This document shows positions 46,913 to 59,421 of a stretch of 64,000 bases of DNA, one piece after another; within the stretch, counting starts at the first letter, position 1; each line of letters opens with the position of its first letter. This DNA is from Circinella minor (lineage: Eukaryota > Mucoromycota > Mucoromycetes > Mucorales > Lichtheimiaceae), in assembly GCA_016758965.1 (NCBI GenBank), contig JAEPRB010000092.1, positions 78,013-142,012 on the forward strand, given 5' to 3'. Position numbers and translations under genes: made by a program. The notes beneath the pieces were generated by a model. That model was not told where the DNA came from. It did no database searches and saw only the letters and a program-made list of their open reading frames with translations.

Positions 46913-48756
46913 TATGATGACTGGTGGGATGGCATGATTAAAGATAGATTACTGACTTTGCATGTTATTTATTTATATATTTATTTATTTTATTATGTAG
47001 CTATAAAACTATTTTTACTTTACTTCTTGTTACCCTTTCACACTCACATTACTGACTATCCAACCTTCATTATTCTTATTTCTTCCTTTTTTTATGTGTT
47101 GCCACTTATTATAACTTACGTTTTTTTTTCTCTTCAAGAAAATCTGTTCATATCATCCCTCTTTTTTTTTCCTTATTAGTCCATTACAACCATTCTTCTT
47201 GTTTTTTTTTTGCCGAACAGCCATTTCTTTTCTCACCTACTATATCTACATATTGAATTTATGTTATCTCAAAAAAATTCATTCTGTTTTACTTCCTTCC
47301 TCTTCCTCTTCTTCCTCTTCTTCTTCCTCTTCTCTGGATAACGTAATATTAGTCACCCTCATTAGATGAATATAAAAAAAAATCACCATTTTTTTTATCA
47401 ACGTTATGTAACAAAAAAAAAATTAGAGATCAATTGGGCTTATTATTTGGCTGGCTTGGCATTTTGTGTAACAGAAATATAAATATGAAATTGTTCATTA
47501 TCATGTATAAACTTTTAGACAAGAAATTTACGAGTATTTTTGGTTCAAATTGACACTCGAAACATTTATAATAGTTTTTTTGCTTTTGTAACATTTAGGT
47601 CATTATTATTATACGAACATCAACTGTATATATAGCTATGATTTCTATGAGAAAAGAATTACCTGGCGCTGAAATGCAAAATAAACTCGTCGTTCTCTAT
47701 ATGTAAAGGGCCAAAAAAGAAAAGCTTGATATTTAATTTATCAAGAGACGGTTAATATCTTTTGATATCAGTGTTGGGTTTCCGGCTGGTGGAAACCTTT
47801 TTCATTCAATCAATAATTATGAAATGAAAAGTTTCATTAAAATAATAATAAAAAAGAGAGATACAGTGAGTGAGTATATTATATTTAAGTTATGAAAAAA
47901 GATATTCTAATGTTTATTTTGCTTCTGCTGAGTTAGTGAGCCTCATTGTTATCTCTAAAGTCTAGGTTTGTCTACATAAAAATCCTACTCCTCTGTATAG
48001 ATCACGCAGCTGATAAATTTAGCTCTTGTGCATTGGCAGTCGATGTCGGGCTTTACCTGCGAAGCCAATATACTGAACAACGCGCAATATTTATGTTGAA
48101 GTTATTATTTGCTTGCGCAGCATCTATATATCAATGCAAAACCAGTGTTTAAAAAAAATTATTATTTTCATTTCTGTGCTATTATACTATATATTTTCAT
48201 AGTTCCTATTGTGGAGGACCATATGTTATAATAGTAATAGTAACAGATATAATTTCATTAAAAATATAAATAGACCGAATTACTTTTATTTAATATGATG
48301 TATCATATTTATGTTTACTGATGCCAGCTCTATGATGTTATATATTTCCGCCAGTTTCCGATTGTGGAAAGTTGGAAAGTCGGAAACTGCAAAACTGCTT
48401 GATATTATTAATTAACCTATTAACCTGTGTTTAGAAGTCCGTCAAAGTCTTTCCTGTAAGTAAATTCGTAAGATGACAAGAACAAAATTCATGTTGTACG
48501 AAATGTAAACTCACTTTTCACTGACAAATTAGATGTCCTGTTGCCGAAAATATTATTTGTAGTACAAGTCTTAGAATCTGTGAATATAAAAGGGTACTCC
48601 AATCGCCGGTCTTTTTTTTTTGTTCTTTTTCGCAATACACACGAAATCGCATTATGACGAGCATTCAGTTCTTGTATGAAAATGGGAAAGGTTCTGTTGT
48701 CGACCCCTGAACCAATGGATTATATTGTTGATGAGGAGTAATATTGTGTTGAAAGA
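46913..48756. other. Intergenic; possible alternative last exon of VPS74
   Basis: Contains the possible last exon 47599-47706 discussed under VPS74, a short unexplained open frame at 47946-48152 (DVGLYLRSQYTEQRAIFMLK) and a hairpin at about 48350-48388 (GTTTCCGA..TCGGAAAC). Otherwise it is AT-rich DNA. Confidence 0.4.
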
Positions 48757-49431
48757 TTGGGCTCTCATACACAATATTTAACGCAACAGCCACTGGAGGG
48801 CGACAAAGCAGCTGAATCAATGCAGGTGGAAGAGATTGTAAAGTCTGACACTGATGCTGTTATGAGAGAAACATCAATCAAGCGTAATCATATACATTAT
48901 CCAAACCAGGACAAAATGAGGTTCTTCAAGCTGCTATTTGAGAAATCTCTGAGTGCGGCTGCGGCTGCAAAATGGCTTGGGATTCACGTTCGTACAGTGC
49001 AAAAATGAGCCGAACAGTACGAGAGGGATCCTGATAGTATTTTTGGAAAACGAGGGAAGACTGGTCGTCTGCGCATTCCCAACAAGGAGCACAAAAAAGT
49101 TATTATTGAGTGCATTGATGAGAATCCTTCAGTCGTTTTGGATGACGTGATGAAACACTTACAAGTATCCAAGGAATTAAAAGTCTCTAAAAGTACTTTG
49201 TTTGTTGATTTCGTGAAAAGACATTGTAACTTGTCTCTCAAAAACGCTCGATTGCAACCCATAGGCCGGAACAGTGAAGAAAAGATTCAAGAGCGCCTGG
49301 ATTGGATTGATAAATGGGAGAAAACGGACATGTATTTTACAACTAATTGCGTCTTTCTTGATGAATCTGCATTTCATATTAATTTGAAACGTAGTATGGC
49401 ATGGTCAATATCTTCATCCCAGGTGACATAA
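48757..49431 (+). pseudogene. Tc1/mariner-like transposase, nonsense mutation and 3' truncation
   Basis: The DNA-binding part reads MRFFKLLFEKSLSAAAAAKW, then LGIHVRTVQK. It is followed by a TGA at 49006-49008, where an intact copy would carry Trp or Arg. The same frame resumes (AEQYERDPDSIFGKRGKTGR), passes a second helix-turn-helix, and reaches the catalytic segment VFLDESAFHINLKRSMAWS, whose LDES motif carries a catalytic Asp. It then ends abruptly at 49431, so the remaining catalytic residues are absent. It belongs to a different Tc1-like lineage from the remnant at 27633-28243. Confidence 0.83.
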
Positions 49432-49577
49432 GAAGAAAACTGAGTAGAATCGCATAACGATGCCCTGCGCCCCGTCAACTTAAATTAAAGAATAAAAGAG
49501 AGAGTACCATGGCTAAACCCAATATACTTCACTACAGTAGCTATAGTAACCTTCTCAATATCAATGACCTGTATCAT

Positions 49578-50254
49578 TCAATTAACTAAGTGATACAAGA
49601 GTATCATGGTACTGTCAGATTGGTACGGCGAGCGTAGGAGGGAGAAATCCTGTCGCATTAAGAATAAGCACACACTTGCAAACGGGATCAAAGATTGTTG
49701 CGAGTTTGTTTCTAAATCATACCAATCAACAATTAGGCAAGATTGAGCCCATGGGTAGTAGGGATAATGAATAAGTAATGGATGAGATTTGCGTTTCCTG
49801 GTTCGTTTCAACACATCGAACCTGATGGAAGTGGACGAACTCCATACTATTCTTCTAGAGAGATATAATAACCAATAACACGTCACATAAAGGCATCGAC
49901 GTCTACCGCATTTTGTACCTCAATGAGCACAGGGGGATATGAACTATTATCACCATCACACATAAAGAGAACATCAGATCTGGTGTCATTAATCCATTCA
50001 ATTGGCCTCGCTCTGTACTTGTCCTTGGCTTTGGTTCCTATAAGTAAAAACAAAATTAGTAAAAATAAAAAAAAGATAACACCTAGTAGTTTCATACCAA
50101 CGAGATATTCTACGACTATATTAGTAATTGGGTTTTCTTGCAAAACAAGTTTTGAGATAATATCCGTGCCAGGACGATCTGACATAAGGAAAATAAACAA
50201 TGTCACCGTTGTCAAGTAAAACAACTGTGTAGAGGTGACAAACCCCAGCCTCAA
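49578..50254 (-). pseudogene. Decayed copy of a Mucorales multicopy protein, PD-(D/E)XK-like
   Basis: Exon 1 (from 50254, or the Met at 50185) reads MSDRPGTDIISKLVLQENPI, then NIVVEYLVG. A 60-nt intron (50097-50038) follows, then TKAKDKYRARPIEWINDTRS, DVLFMCDGDNSS and YPPVLIEVQNAVDVDAFM, with a stop at 49883. Downstream, the rest of the protein continues in other frames (WAQSCLIVDWYD; CLFLMRQDFSLLRSPYQSD), so frameshifts and stops have killed it. The D-(x about 16)-E-V-Q arrangement resembles the core of PD-(D/E)XK nucleases. That reading is inference; I know the family only as unnamed repeats in Mucorales. Confidence 0.6.
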
Positions 50255-51368
50255 CCGTATTTTTTTTTAAAAATACGTATATTATTTTATGCCCTACATA
50301 TTTGAAAATAACGTATCTTCAATTATGCTTTGCTGACATTTTGTGTATTTCCCTATTTGATCGATGATTTATAAGAACACAAGAATTACGTCTTTTATAT
50401 TGCTAACAGATAACAGCTACATATCGTCAACCGCACAAAGTCTAATATTAATACGTATTGTTTATCTTATTATCATAATTCTAAGTCATTACAAATAGAA
50501 AATCCACATGTTGATATATTCCACCGATAATAAGATTTCATAATAAATAGAGATAATAATTTATTTTAATCAACTTCAAATCAATAATTGTTCTTTTGGG
50601 TCTCGTTGACTTTTTAACGTCTACTTTATTTTACATGCGTATTCAATTTGATTAATATAACAATCATGACATTATTATCACAAGTGGCATCTTCTTGGTC
50701 TTTCTCAAACAAAAATAATTGTTATAGTCTCCTAAGATTGAAGATGTAAAATATATTACGGTGAAATAATAAACGAAGAAGAAAAAGGAAGAAAACATTC
50801 TGCTTACATATATGATACTGTATATTGGCGAAGGTCATCTTAGTCTTCCATTTAATAAATATTACAAAAAATTTTAACCTATATAATACTATATACTATA
50901 TACGTAGTAATACAAAAACCATCTCGTTTGATAGATTAAGATATAACCCTCACACACCAGGAAGAACATATATAAACGAGCAATTGTTTTTTTTTAAAAA
51001 AAAAAAGAAATACAGTTTTATTATAATGGACTACAAGAGGGAACAATGTGTTAACCATTGAAATATATTCCAAAAAATCAGATACGTAGCAGTAGATATA
51101 AATAGTAAAAGGACTGCGATATGACGAGTTTGAGAAGTTGAGGTGACAGGAAAGGAATAAAAGAAACCAATATATATAATAATTCAAGAATATTCATATG
51201 ATATCTCAAAAAGCTCATCTATTTTCCACTAAGAATCAAGATTGATATAAGTTTGCCTATTGTCCACTCCACTAATAAAAAAAAATTGTTCAAAAACAAA
51301 ATAATTAGAATCATAATAAATGAAAATGATCATTACAAAAATAATTATAAAAACAAAACAATCATTAT
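50255..51368. other. Intergenic, no gene seen
   Basis: AT-rich DNA with homopolymers and short random open frames. Nothing can be supported. Confidence 0.5.
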
Positions 51369-53911
51369 TTACTTTCTCAGTATACGAGTAAGTGCATCTT
51401 GTATAGCTTGGCTTGCCTATAATAAGTATATAGGTATATAAAAGAGAGGTTGATAGTTAAAAGCATGTTCTTTTGTATCTAAATTCATTTACATATATAT
51501 ACAACATACGATCACATTAGGTATCGGATTATAGGTTCTTAAAAGTCTGCCTATGAACTGTATTATTTAAATTAGTCCAATGAGGATTAATTATTTTTTA
51601 TAATATTCAGTAATCAACAACAATAAGGATGTGTAAACTTTGTTTCTGAATTGGTTAAAACGAATAATAGAAATACATATATGATACGTACCTCAGAAGA
51701 ATGATTCAATTGCTGACAAGCTATGGAATCATCTGAAACTTGAAAACCTTTGTTAAGTACCATGAGTGTATGTTTGCAGTGATCATGTCTCTTATCAAAA
51801 TCAGGACAATCACAACTGATATGCTTTGCAATAGTCACTTTGTAAACCTTTAGAATATAATATATAGTTAATTATTATTATAAATCATTGAAAACAATAG
51901 ATAAATAATAACTCGTTTCTTACATTCTTTGTACTACCCATTACTATATTATTACGAAAATATTTTTCAACAACGGGTTTAATAAATAGTTCAGTCTCAT
52001 TATAAAATAAGATAATAACAGAAAAAAAAAAGAAGTAACAAAATAGCTTTACTAACCATGGAACACTTGTTTGGTTTCATTTACAATGGTTTGTCGAACA
52101 ATAAACATTGCCTGACTATAGGCCCGACCAAGGCGTTGATTATACTATTATAATAACATGACATCCGTAATAGTAAATTAATCATCTATAAAAAAAATAT
52201 TATGTAAGATATAGAAGCTAATTATATTATACCTGATACTCCTCTGAAAAGTAATAATCTGAACCAGTAGAGTCTTGACTATCATAATTTTCAATGGAAG
52301 CATGACAATATTCACAAAAGCCTTTTATTCGATGACGACGACGCGAGGAAAACCATGGTGGATTTATAATACATTCCTATATATATTGTTTTTTTTTTAT
52401 TCGTTATCCTGACAGCAAATAAATGATAATGTATATAACTTTTTCTTTCCAATATCCAATTATATACTTTATATAATAACTAGTGTATTTTATTTGCATC
52501 AATTATATTACCTCGTGACTATAAGTATAACACCATTGACATGGTAGATTGGAATCATCTTCATTCATCGCTTCCTTACAAATAGAACATATCTGTTGCT
52601 CTTCCCCTTCATCACTTATAAATAAGTTTTGATTAAATTTGATTCAAGAATAGTTTATTCACTCAATACAATTCAACCTCTCACAATATATTTATATATA
52701 CATATTGTCTTTTATTTTATTTATTTTTTACCTTTCATATTCAAGATCATGAAGTTCTCGTGCACCAATCTATATACGATACACATAGTGAAAGATAAAA
52801 ATAAAATTCTTCTTTTAGTGAGTCATACATTAATAATACTGTACACAGATTCGTATTGTGATGTATATTGATTTTTACTATTACCATTACATCTGCATTA
52901 CGCTGATAATTATCAATGATATCCCTTATGATCTATCCCAGACATAAAACAATAAAAAAACATAATATACCCCTTTTTAATATAAACATATATTTGTATA
53001 CCATCAGTTGAGTTATATATACAAATTATACAAATATGTATCTAAAAAAAATTGTTCGTACTTCAGTAGTGATCTTTAATGTATTATAAGCTTCCGAGTT
53101 AGCATTCGTATGAAATACTTTTAATAAAACCATCAAAAGATGTTTACAATGACCCACATAATCAGGACAACTACAACTCATATTCCTTCCTATGATAACT
53201 CTATAAATCTATTTATTTTTAAGTAGTATGGTGTTAATTAGAATAAACATCAATGTTGATCCAGCGAATAACTATAGATATTTTTCTTTTCTTTTTGATA
53301 TTTACAGTTCCAGTATTACCCCTTACTTGTAATATGCGAAAAAGAAAGTTAATATTATTCATTATAATAATGATCCTATGTAATAGTACTACTATTTGAT
53401 TTCATTAACAATAAAACAAACTCTTACCGGAAAACATGCGTCTGTTGTTTCCTTGAATAGTCACTCTAACTACACTCATAGGTTGAGTATACGCACGCTC
53501 AAGTCGATCCAAATAATACTACAAAGAAAAAAAAATACGTGTTTGACAAAAAAAAAAAAAAGTTATAGTTGCCTGGAAAACACGAATAAGATTTAGAACC
53601 AATATAATTACATTGTCATTGGAAAATCGAGATTCTAGTTGCCTATACAAAGTTTCTACTGAGACTTTTCGTATTCTTGGCCGAGAACGTGGTGGTGGTT
53701 GTATTGCTTCTGGTTCTGAAGAACTGGTTCGCGTTCTATCGTTATTATTTCCTTCGCTGTCGCTGTCATTACTCTCTGAAGGAGCACTTCTTTTACGTGA
53801 AGAAGAAGAAAAGGAAGAAGTGTGTGATGATAGTGTTGTTATATCCTGAGCCACCATTGAAATGCTGGAATGAGACGCATTCACGTTTGACTCATTGGCT
53901 GGTTCTGTCAT
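51369..53911 (-). CDS. Two-SWIM zinc-finger protein with a central C4HC3 finger
   Basis: Thirteen exons: 53911-53612, 53518-53428, 53325-53306, 53208-53062, 52932-52885, 52769-52732, 52614-52512, 52376-52233, 52144-52057, 51943-51924, 51847-51692, 51557-51510 and 51416-51369. All are GT..AG and in phase; 416 residues. Residues 1-100 are disordered and Ser-rich with a basic patch. SWIM 1 has C149-x-C151...C158-x-H160 (SCSCPDYVGHCKH). A zinc finger of C4HC3 order (about 217-275: CSIC, CQWC, HEEC, CEYC) resembles PHD or variant RING. SWIM 2 has C345, C347, C357 and H359 (SCDCPDFDKRHDHCKH). Each SWIM is preceded by an RAY(T/S)Q(P/A)M helix and a 20-nt microexon at the same phase, so the module was duplicated. 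The layout recalls ZSWIM2-type ubiquitin ligases; ligase activity is inference. Confidence 0.85.
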
Positions 53912-55143
53912 TATTATCGTATTTGGGTTGATAGGTTGAAAAAAATAAAAAATAAAAACCGGAAGCAGTAAAAAAAAAACCTTAATTTTCCACTTTTCAA
54001 ACGTCGCTTTCGTATGCTTTACTATATTGTTTAAACAACATGACTTCCTTATGCTAATTTTTTTGGTTTGCACAATAAAGAAAAAAAAAGGGGGAGGGGT
54101 TGTGAGAAGAGGGAAGGAAGGTTAAACAATATTTATAAATTATTGCTAATTATTGCTTATTATTATTATTATTATCAGTAGTAATAACCACGACTGGGTT
54201 TTTTGGTATTTAGTAACATGATAGTCGAAAATTAAAATCACTAGGTACACATACCCTTTTTTTTTTAATGGTCGACCCTTATATTAAAAATTATATTGTC
54301 GATATGCTAAGCTATAGTGCTCAAGTTAAGCTAGAAGTCAGGTTCTTTTCTCATCTTTCTTATATTTCTACTTTTTTCCAGCACTTGGTACATTTTATAT
54401 GTTTTACTCATTAATTGCTATGTTTTCTTGAATAAGTTTAGTGATGAAAGAAAAAAGTTAACATGGCACAATAGCCATTTTTTTTTTTTGGAATATCAGA
54501 GTCATTGATTTTTTTTATCAGCATGAAGGGATGACGATGGATCAGAAAAATCGGTTAAAATATCAAGAACAATATGTCTTTTGTTGTCATCAATATCACA
54601 GAGATCTTTCAACGGAATTTTTTTATTCCATGTAATTTATCATCTTTTTGTCTTTCTCTTCAGCCAAATTGAGGCATGTGTTCTCTGTTAGAATCAGGAA
54701 GTATACGTAATATTCAGGAATATAAAATGTCAACAAGAGACTAATATTAATCTCTCAAATAAATTCATGTTTCTATGACGACAGTTCTATTTACTCTTTA
54801 TTTCCTTGAATAAGTGACTATCATATCTTTTTTGATTACTATAAAATTATTTTTCGTACATACACTATTGGCTCTTTATATTTATCACCATGGCATTAAA
54901 AATAGGTTTCTTATTCGCATCATGGCGTCAAAAAAGATCCATCACAATAAGAAATGGAAATGACAACTCCGACATATAATGCATACATATATTTCTTTTT
55001 GGGATCCTTTTTTTGACAACTCAAAGAAACAAGTCACGATTTTTACAAATTACTGGCTTGTTCGGCTGTCAAAAGGAAAAAGGGCCTAACACTCACGAAT
55101 AAAAAAAAAAAAAAGTAACAATAATAATAAATAACATATAACA
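53912..55143. other. Divergent promoter region, no gene seen
   Basis: Lies between the 5' ends of the SWIM gene (-) and uL13m (+), so it holds both promoters. AT-rich, with poly-A/T runs and an ATT microsatellite near 54145-54170. No other feature. Confidence 0.5.
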
Positions 55144-55844
55144 ATGTCTCAAGCTGTCGGCAATGTAAATATACATGGAACCAAACCTTTTTTTCTTCTT
55201 CTTTATAAATGGACAACAATTATAAAAATTAACCATTAAACATATCAATGTATAGACCGCTCTCGCATATGCTCGTGTTTGGCATTTAGTTGATGCTCGT
55301 CAACGTACCTTGGGTCGTATGGCCACTGGCATTGCAACAACACTTATGGGAAAACACAAGCCAATCTTTGATCCTGCTTGTAAGAAAGATAAATATTTAA
55401 TATGGAATATATAAAGAGATAAAAAAGGATAATAATAAATAATAACATGAAAAATATATAGCCGATTGTGGTGATCATGTAGTAGTTATCAACGCAAAAG
55501 AAGTTTTAGTATCTGGACGAAAAGCTGAACAAAAATTGTATCGACACCATACTGGTTTCCCTGGTGGATTAAAAGAAATTACATATAATCAACTTAAAGA
55601 AAAGGATTCAACAGAGGTAAATTATTATAAAAAGGGGAAAAAGAAAGATATATATATATTAATTATTATTATTATTATTTTTTGTATAATATTTTAGGCT
55701 CTTCGAAAAGCAGTATCGGGTATGTTGCCAAAGAATCGATTACGAGATGTACGATTAGAACGATTGCATATTTTTGAAGGTGAAGAACACCCATATACTG
55801 AAAATATTATCAAACGTCATGGTTTACAAGAAGAACAAAAATAA
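55144..55844 (+). CDS. Mitochondrial large-subunit ribosomal protein uL13m
   Basis: Four exons (55144-55164, 55256-55379, 55462-55616, 55698-55844), GT..AG and in phase, encode 148 residues, close to bacterial L13 (142). Family blocks in order are [73 protein letters not shown] and [11 protein letters not shown]. No long presequence is added, as in yeast Mrpl23. The first exon carries only seven codons (MSQAVGN), so the start was chosen because it is the only ATG joining the second exon in frame. Convergent with RPB6. Confidence 0.95.
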
Positions 55845-56077
55845 AAAGAATAAAATAAATGGTTGTTTTTGTGTTATGTGTGAAAACCAAAAAAAAATGT
55901 GTATATATATATATAATAGAAAAAAAAAAGATGTAATATGCAATTATGATAATAATAATAATAATAATAAAAAAGAAAGAATAAATATATGCTATTATTA
56001 TTATTATCATTATTATATATATATATATTGTGTCTCTCTCTCTCTCGTTTTTTTAAAATCTTTTCCTTTTTCCCTTT

Positions 56078-56811
56078 TTATTCTACAATTAAATCCTTAA
56101 CGTGCCAATCTTCATAAGTACCATCAGGTAAGAACCGCCGCACTACCAATGGAATCTTTTTCTCTCGAAGTTCTTTCATAGCAATTACTAAGGGATCAGA
56201 TTCTCCATCCAAATCAACCATAACAGGTGCATTTAAACTATATTATCATTATTATATATATATTCAATGAATATTACTTGCTTCATTATAATCCATCTTT
56301 TTATAAGATATTTACCTGATTTGAAGTGCTCGTGTACCTAATACTCTTGCTCGTTCATATTTGGTCATATAAGGTGTAGTTGTTTTTTCTTTTGCTTCAT
56401 TCATTCGTGCATCACCATTCGTGTCAGTTTCGCGACCTTGTGCTCCATCTTCAATAATTGCTATAGCTTCTTGTTCTTCAACTTCACGTACATCGTCCTC
56501 TACTGTTTCTTGAATGTCATACTAATAAATATATATATTTATTAAGAGTTAATTAATCAAATCCTATGAGATAATTACTATTATTATCATTTTTTTTATA
56601 ATTCACTCGATTCTATTTTTTTGATCGTCCTGAAAACTTACATTATCAGCTTCGGTATATCCACTAACCAAACAAAAACCCAAAAATAATAATAATAATT
56701 TAGAATAAAATTAAAATGTAAATAATTCATGGCATTTGAAAATCATTCTGCTACAACTACTTTTATTTTTATTATTTACCCATATTCATAGCTATCTTCG
56801 TTATCAGACAT
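56078..56811 (-). CDS. RPB6: RNA polymerases I/II/III shared subunit Rpb6 (RPABC2)
   Basis: Rpb6 is a small subunit common to the three nuclear RNA polymerases, related to bacterial omega, and helps assemble the largest subunit. Exons 56811-56780, 56663-56642 (only 22 nt), 56521-56316 and 56237-56078 give 139 residues (human 127, yeast 155). The first 70 residues are acidic, as in the family. The conserved C-terminal half is almost unchanged: [20 protein letters not shown], then [40 protein letters not shown] and [14 protein letters not shown] at the end. Introns are GT..AG. The gene converges on uL13m with 233 bases between the stops. Confidence 0.96.
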
Positions 56812-57132
56812 GGTTATATTATTGTTTTATTATAGATCGAAATTGTCAAAAGTTAAAAAAAAAAAAAAAAAGTTGGTGGTTGAAACAAAAAAAAAAGTTG
56901 ATGTTTTTTTTTTTTTTTTTCAAGCGGAATTTTTTTTTTTTTTTGGTTTTAACTCCTCACAATTTGAAATTAATTATTGAAAGGTCTTTTCCATAAATCA
57001 AAGAAACTGACAATATATACAACCGCACACTACTTATTCAGGAAATGGAAATGGAGTAAAATATATATGAATTTTAATAAAAGATAAACGTTTTTCTACA
57101 TATTATAATATACAAGATCATATAAGAAATAT

Positions 57133-57165
<33 letters not shown>

Positions 57166-57258
57166 CTTATTTATTTACAAAATATGGATGATTGATGATA
57201 GTAGTAGTAATAATGGTATAGTGGTATAATGACATCTAAAATTAAATCTTTTTCATTC
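56812..57258. other. Intergenic with homopolymers and an AT microsatellite
   Basis: Contains A16 and T16 type runs (56855-56945) before RPB6 and an (AT)n tract at about 57138-57165. No gene is seen. Confidence 0.55.
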
Positions 57259-59421
57259 CTACGAATCAGAATTTCTTATTACTGTTGATGATGTTGGAAC
57301 ATTCATTTGTCTATTTAAGGGTCCACTTGAACTATTTTGATTATTATTGGCTTTTTCAAGTTCACCCACTGTTCCTTTTCGAGAACGTCTTTTTCTTCTT
57401 ACAAAACAAACACCAATAACTGCAATAACAATACCAGCTATAATGGCAATTACAATAACAGCAATAATCCAACCAGCAATAGTATCTGATTGACCTGGCC
57501 TTCGAACGTCAGGTCGTGGCTCAGTAATATTAGCGTAAGGTGGATTACCGGCTTGAGTGACCAATTGATACGCTATTAAACCTTGAATTGAAGCTTGATA
57601 ATTCAATGATACTTCATTTTGTTTATAATCACTACGCTCATCAAAAAATCGGTCTTCCTCATCTGGACCACCAACAATACTACCATATAGAACATGAGAA
57701 GTTTGTCCAGAATCAATGTTACGAATATTTGTACCTCCAGAAGCACCTGCATGATGTGGGTTTTGTGGTGAATTAGGATGAATACCAATTATATAAGGAG
57801 TATGCCTATTATTATTATTATTATTATTATTAGTATTTTACTTGGTATAAAAGGTATTCTTTGTTTCTTTTTTTTTATTCACTACTTTACATTGGATTAT
57901 CACCGAGGACATAATCAATTTGTGCACGTGTAAAAGCATCATATTCTGAGGTACCACTGACCGTATGACTAAACATGGCTGCCAAGAATGCCATATTATT
58001 TCCAATGACAAGTGAACTCCATCCACTTTGTGAATCACACCACAATAAACCACCTGGTGTATAAGAACACGGACCACCAGAACCAGAACTTATAATTGCA
58101 TCAATATAATCTTTGGCAGCATCCTTATATTTATCTGTCGTAGTATCAATGGCTGCACCCAACACAAACACTCCACCCGTTTGATCATGCCAATCCATAA
58201 TAGTGATAGCTTTTGATTTAAGTGAAAATTGATCGAAATAATTGGAAGCTTTGTCTCGATAAACAGTATTATTTGTAGCACGATATAACCAAAGTGCACC
58301 ATAAACCAATTGACTAGAATAATCGTAAGTCTCATAATAATCTTTGGCAGCTTCGACTGAATCTGAATAAACTTGCCAAGGTGTTGCACTTTCTGCAAAA
58401 GCGTACAAAGTCTCCGCATGTGATACAAGCGTATTTGCATAATCTTCATCGGTTTTTCGAAATATCATGGATGTGGATGCAAAAGCTGCTGCAGTCAATG
58501 CTGCTACATCAGTACCTGGATTAGACTCGTTGATCATAAAAGAAGGGCGTGGTGTTGGTATTTCCGTATCGGGTCCTAATAAAAACAAGTCATTGAATAT
58601 TTATATTAATAATATAGTCAACAATTTTTTTTAACTATAACTTGTTTTAGTAAAAGTGATAATAATATAATTACCCCAATAATTATTATCTACAGCGCCA
58701 TCACCAACCTGTTTTTATTTTTATATATAAAAGAAAAAAAGTAGCCTATTAATAAGTATAATTCTTTTTTTAAAAAAAAAAATTGCATATTAAAATATCC
58801 ACAAAATATTACCTGTACATATAAAACATTATCTGACGGATGTGCTTTTATCAACCAATCTGTACCCCATCGAAGCATATTATGTAAATACTCTAATTGA
58901 CTACCATTGACGTAACCATCATACCATTCGAGAGCTCCCCATGAAATAAGGGTTAACGTATGAGATAAAGGAAGGGTAAATTTTAAATAATTTCTAATAC
59001 GTAATATGATTATTATTTTTTAGTGTAAGCTCTTTACATATTATTATTCGTATCTGTCTCATTTGACTTACCCAGCATCATAATAACCACCTGTTAAATC
59101 AATATCATTGTCTAATCCATCTTGAAGACCTGAATCATGTCGCCTAATAAATCATATATATATATATTTTTCTTTCAAGTCAATAAAATTATATATGTAT
59201 CTGAAACTAAGTAAATATGTGCTTATGTGATTGTTCAATTTATCAACATACCAGTCGACTCGATTATTATCAGGTAAAATACCACTTCTTTGTGCTTCAA
59301 AAAAATAAAGTGAATCATTTAAAAGTGTTGTATAATATTGATTTTGAGCATGGATTATTGAAGTCATATAAGACAATAGAAAAAAAAGTAATAAAGATAT
59401 AATATTATTGTTTGATTTCAT
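57259..59421 (-). CDS. Membrane-anchored GH9 endoglucanase-like protein with altered catalytic Asp
   Basis: Six exons: 59421-59252, 59143-59072, 58993-58813, 58708-58675, 58575-57891 and 57805-57259; 562 residues. A signal peptide (1-25, ending IIHAQ) leads into a GH9 (alpha/alpha)6 domain: LQDGLDNDIDLTGGYYDAG, MLRWGTDWLIKAHPSDN, IHPNSPQNPHHAGASGG and VGGPDEEDRFFDERSDY. The catalytic acid Glu445 (QNEVSLNY) is present. The catalytic base motif, normally DAGD, reads DAGN: Asp79 stays, and the position of the base is Asn82 (AAT at 58992-58990). After the domain come a transmembrane helix (about 490-517), basic residues (RRKRR) and a 45-residue Ser/Asn-rich tail, so it would sit at the plasma membrane with the enzyme domain outside. 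GH9 enzymes cut beta-1,4-glucan (known); Asn82 suggests reduced or lost hydrolysis (inference). Confidence 0.93.

Noticed and set aside
55774..56100. Plus-strand open frame rich in Lys/Asn/Tyr after uL13m
   Set aside because: AT-rich 3' flank with (AAT)n repeats; overlaps the 3' ends of two convergent real genes.
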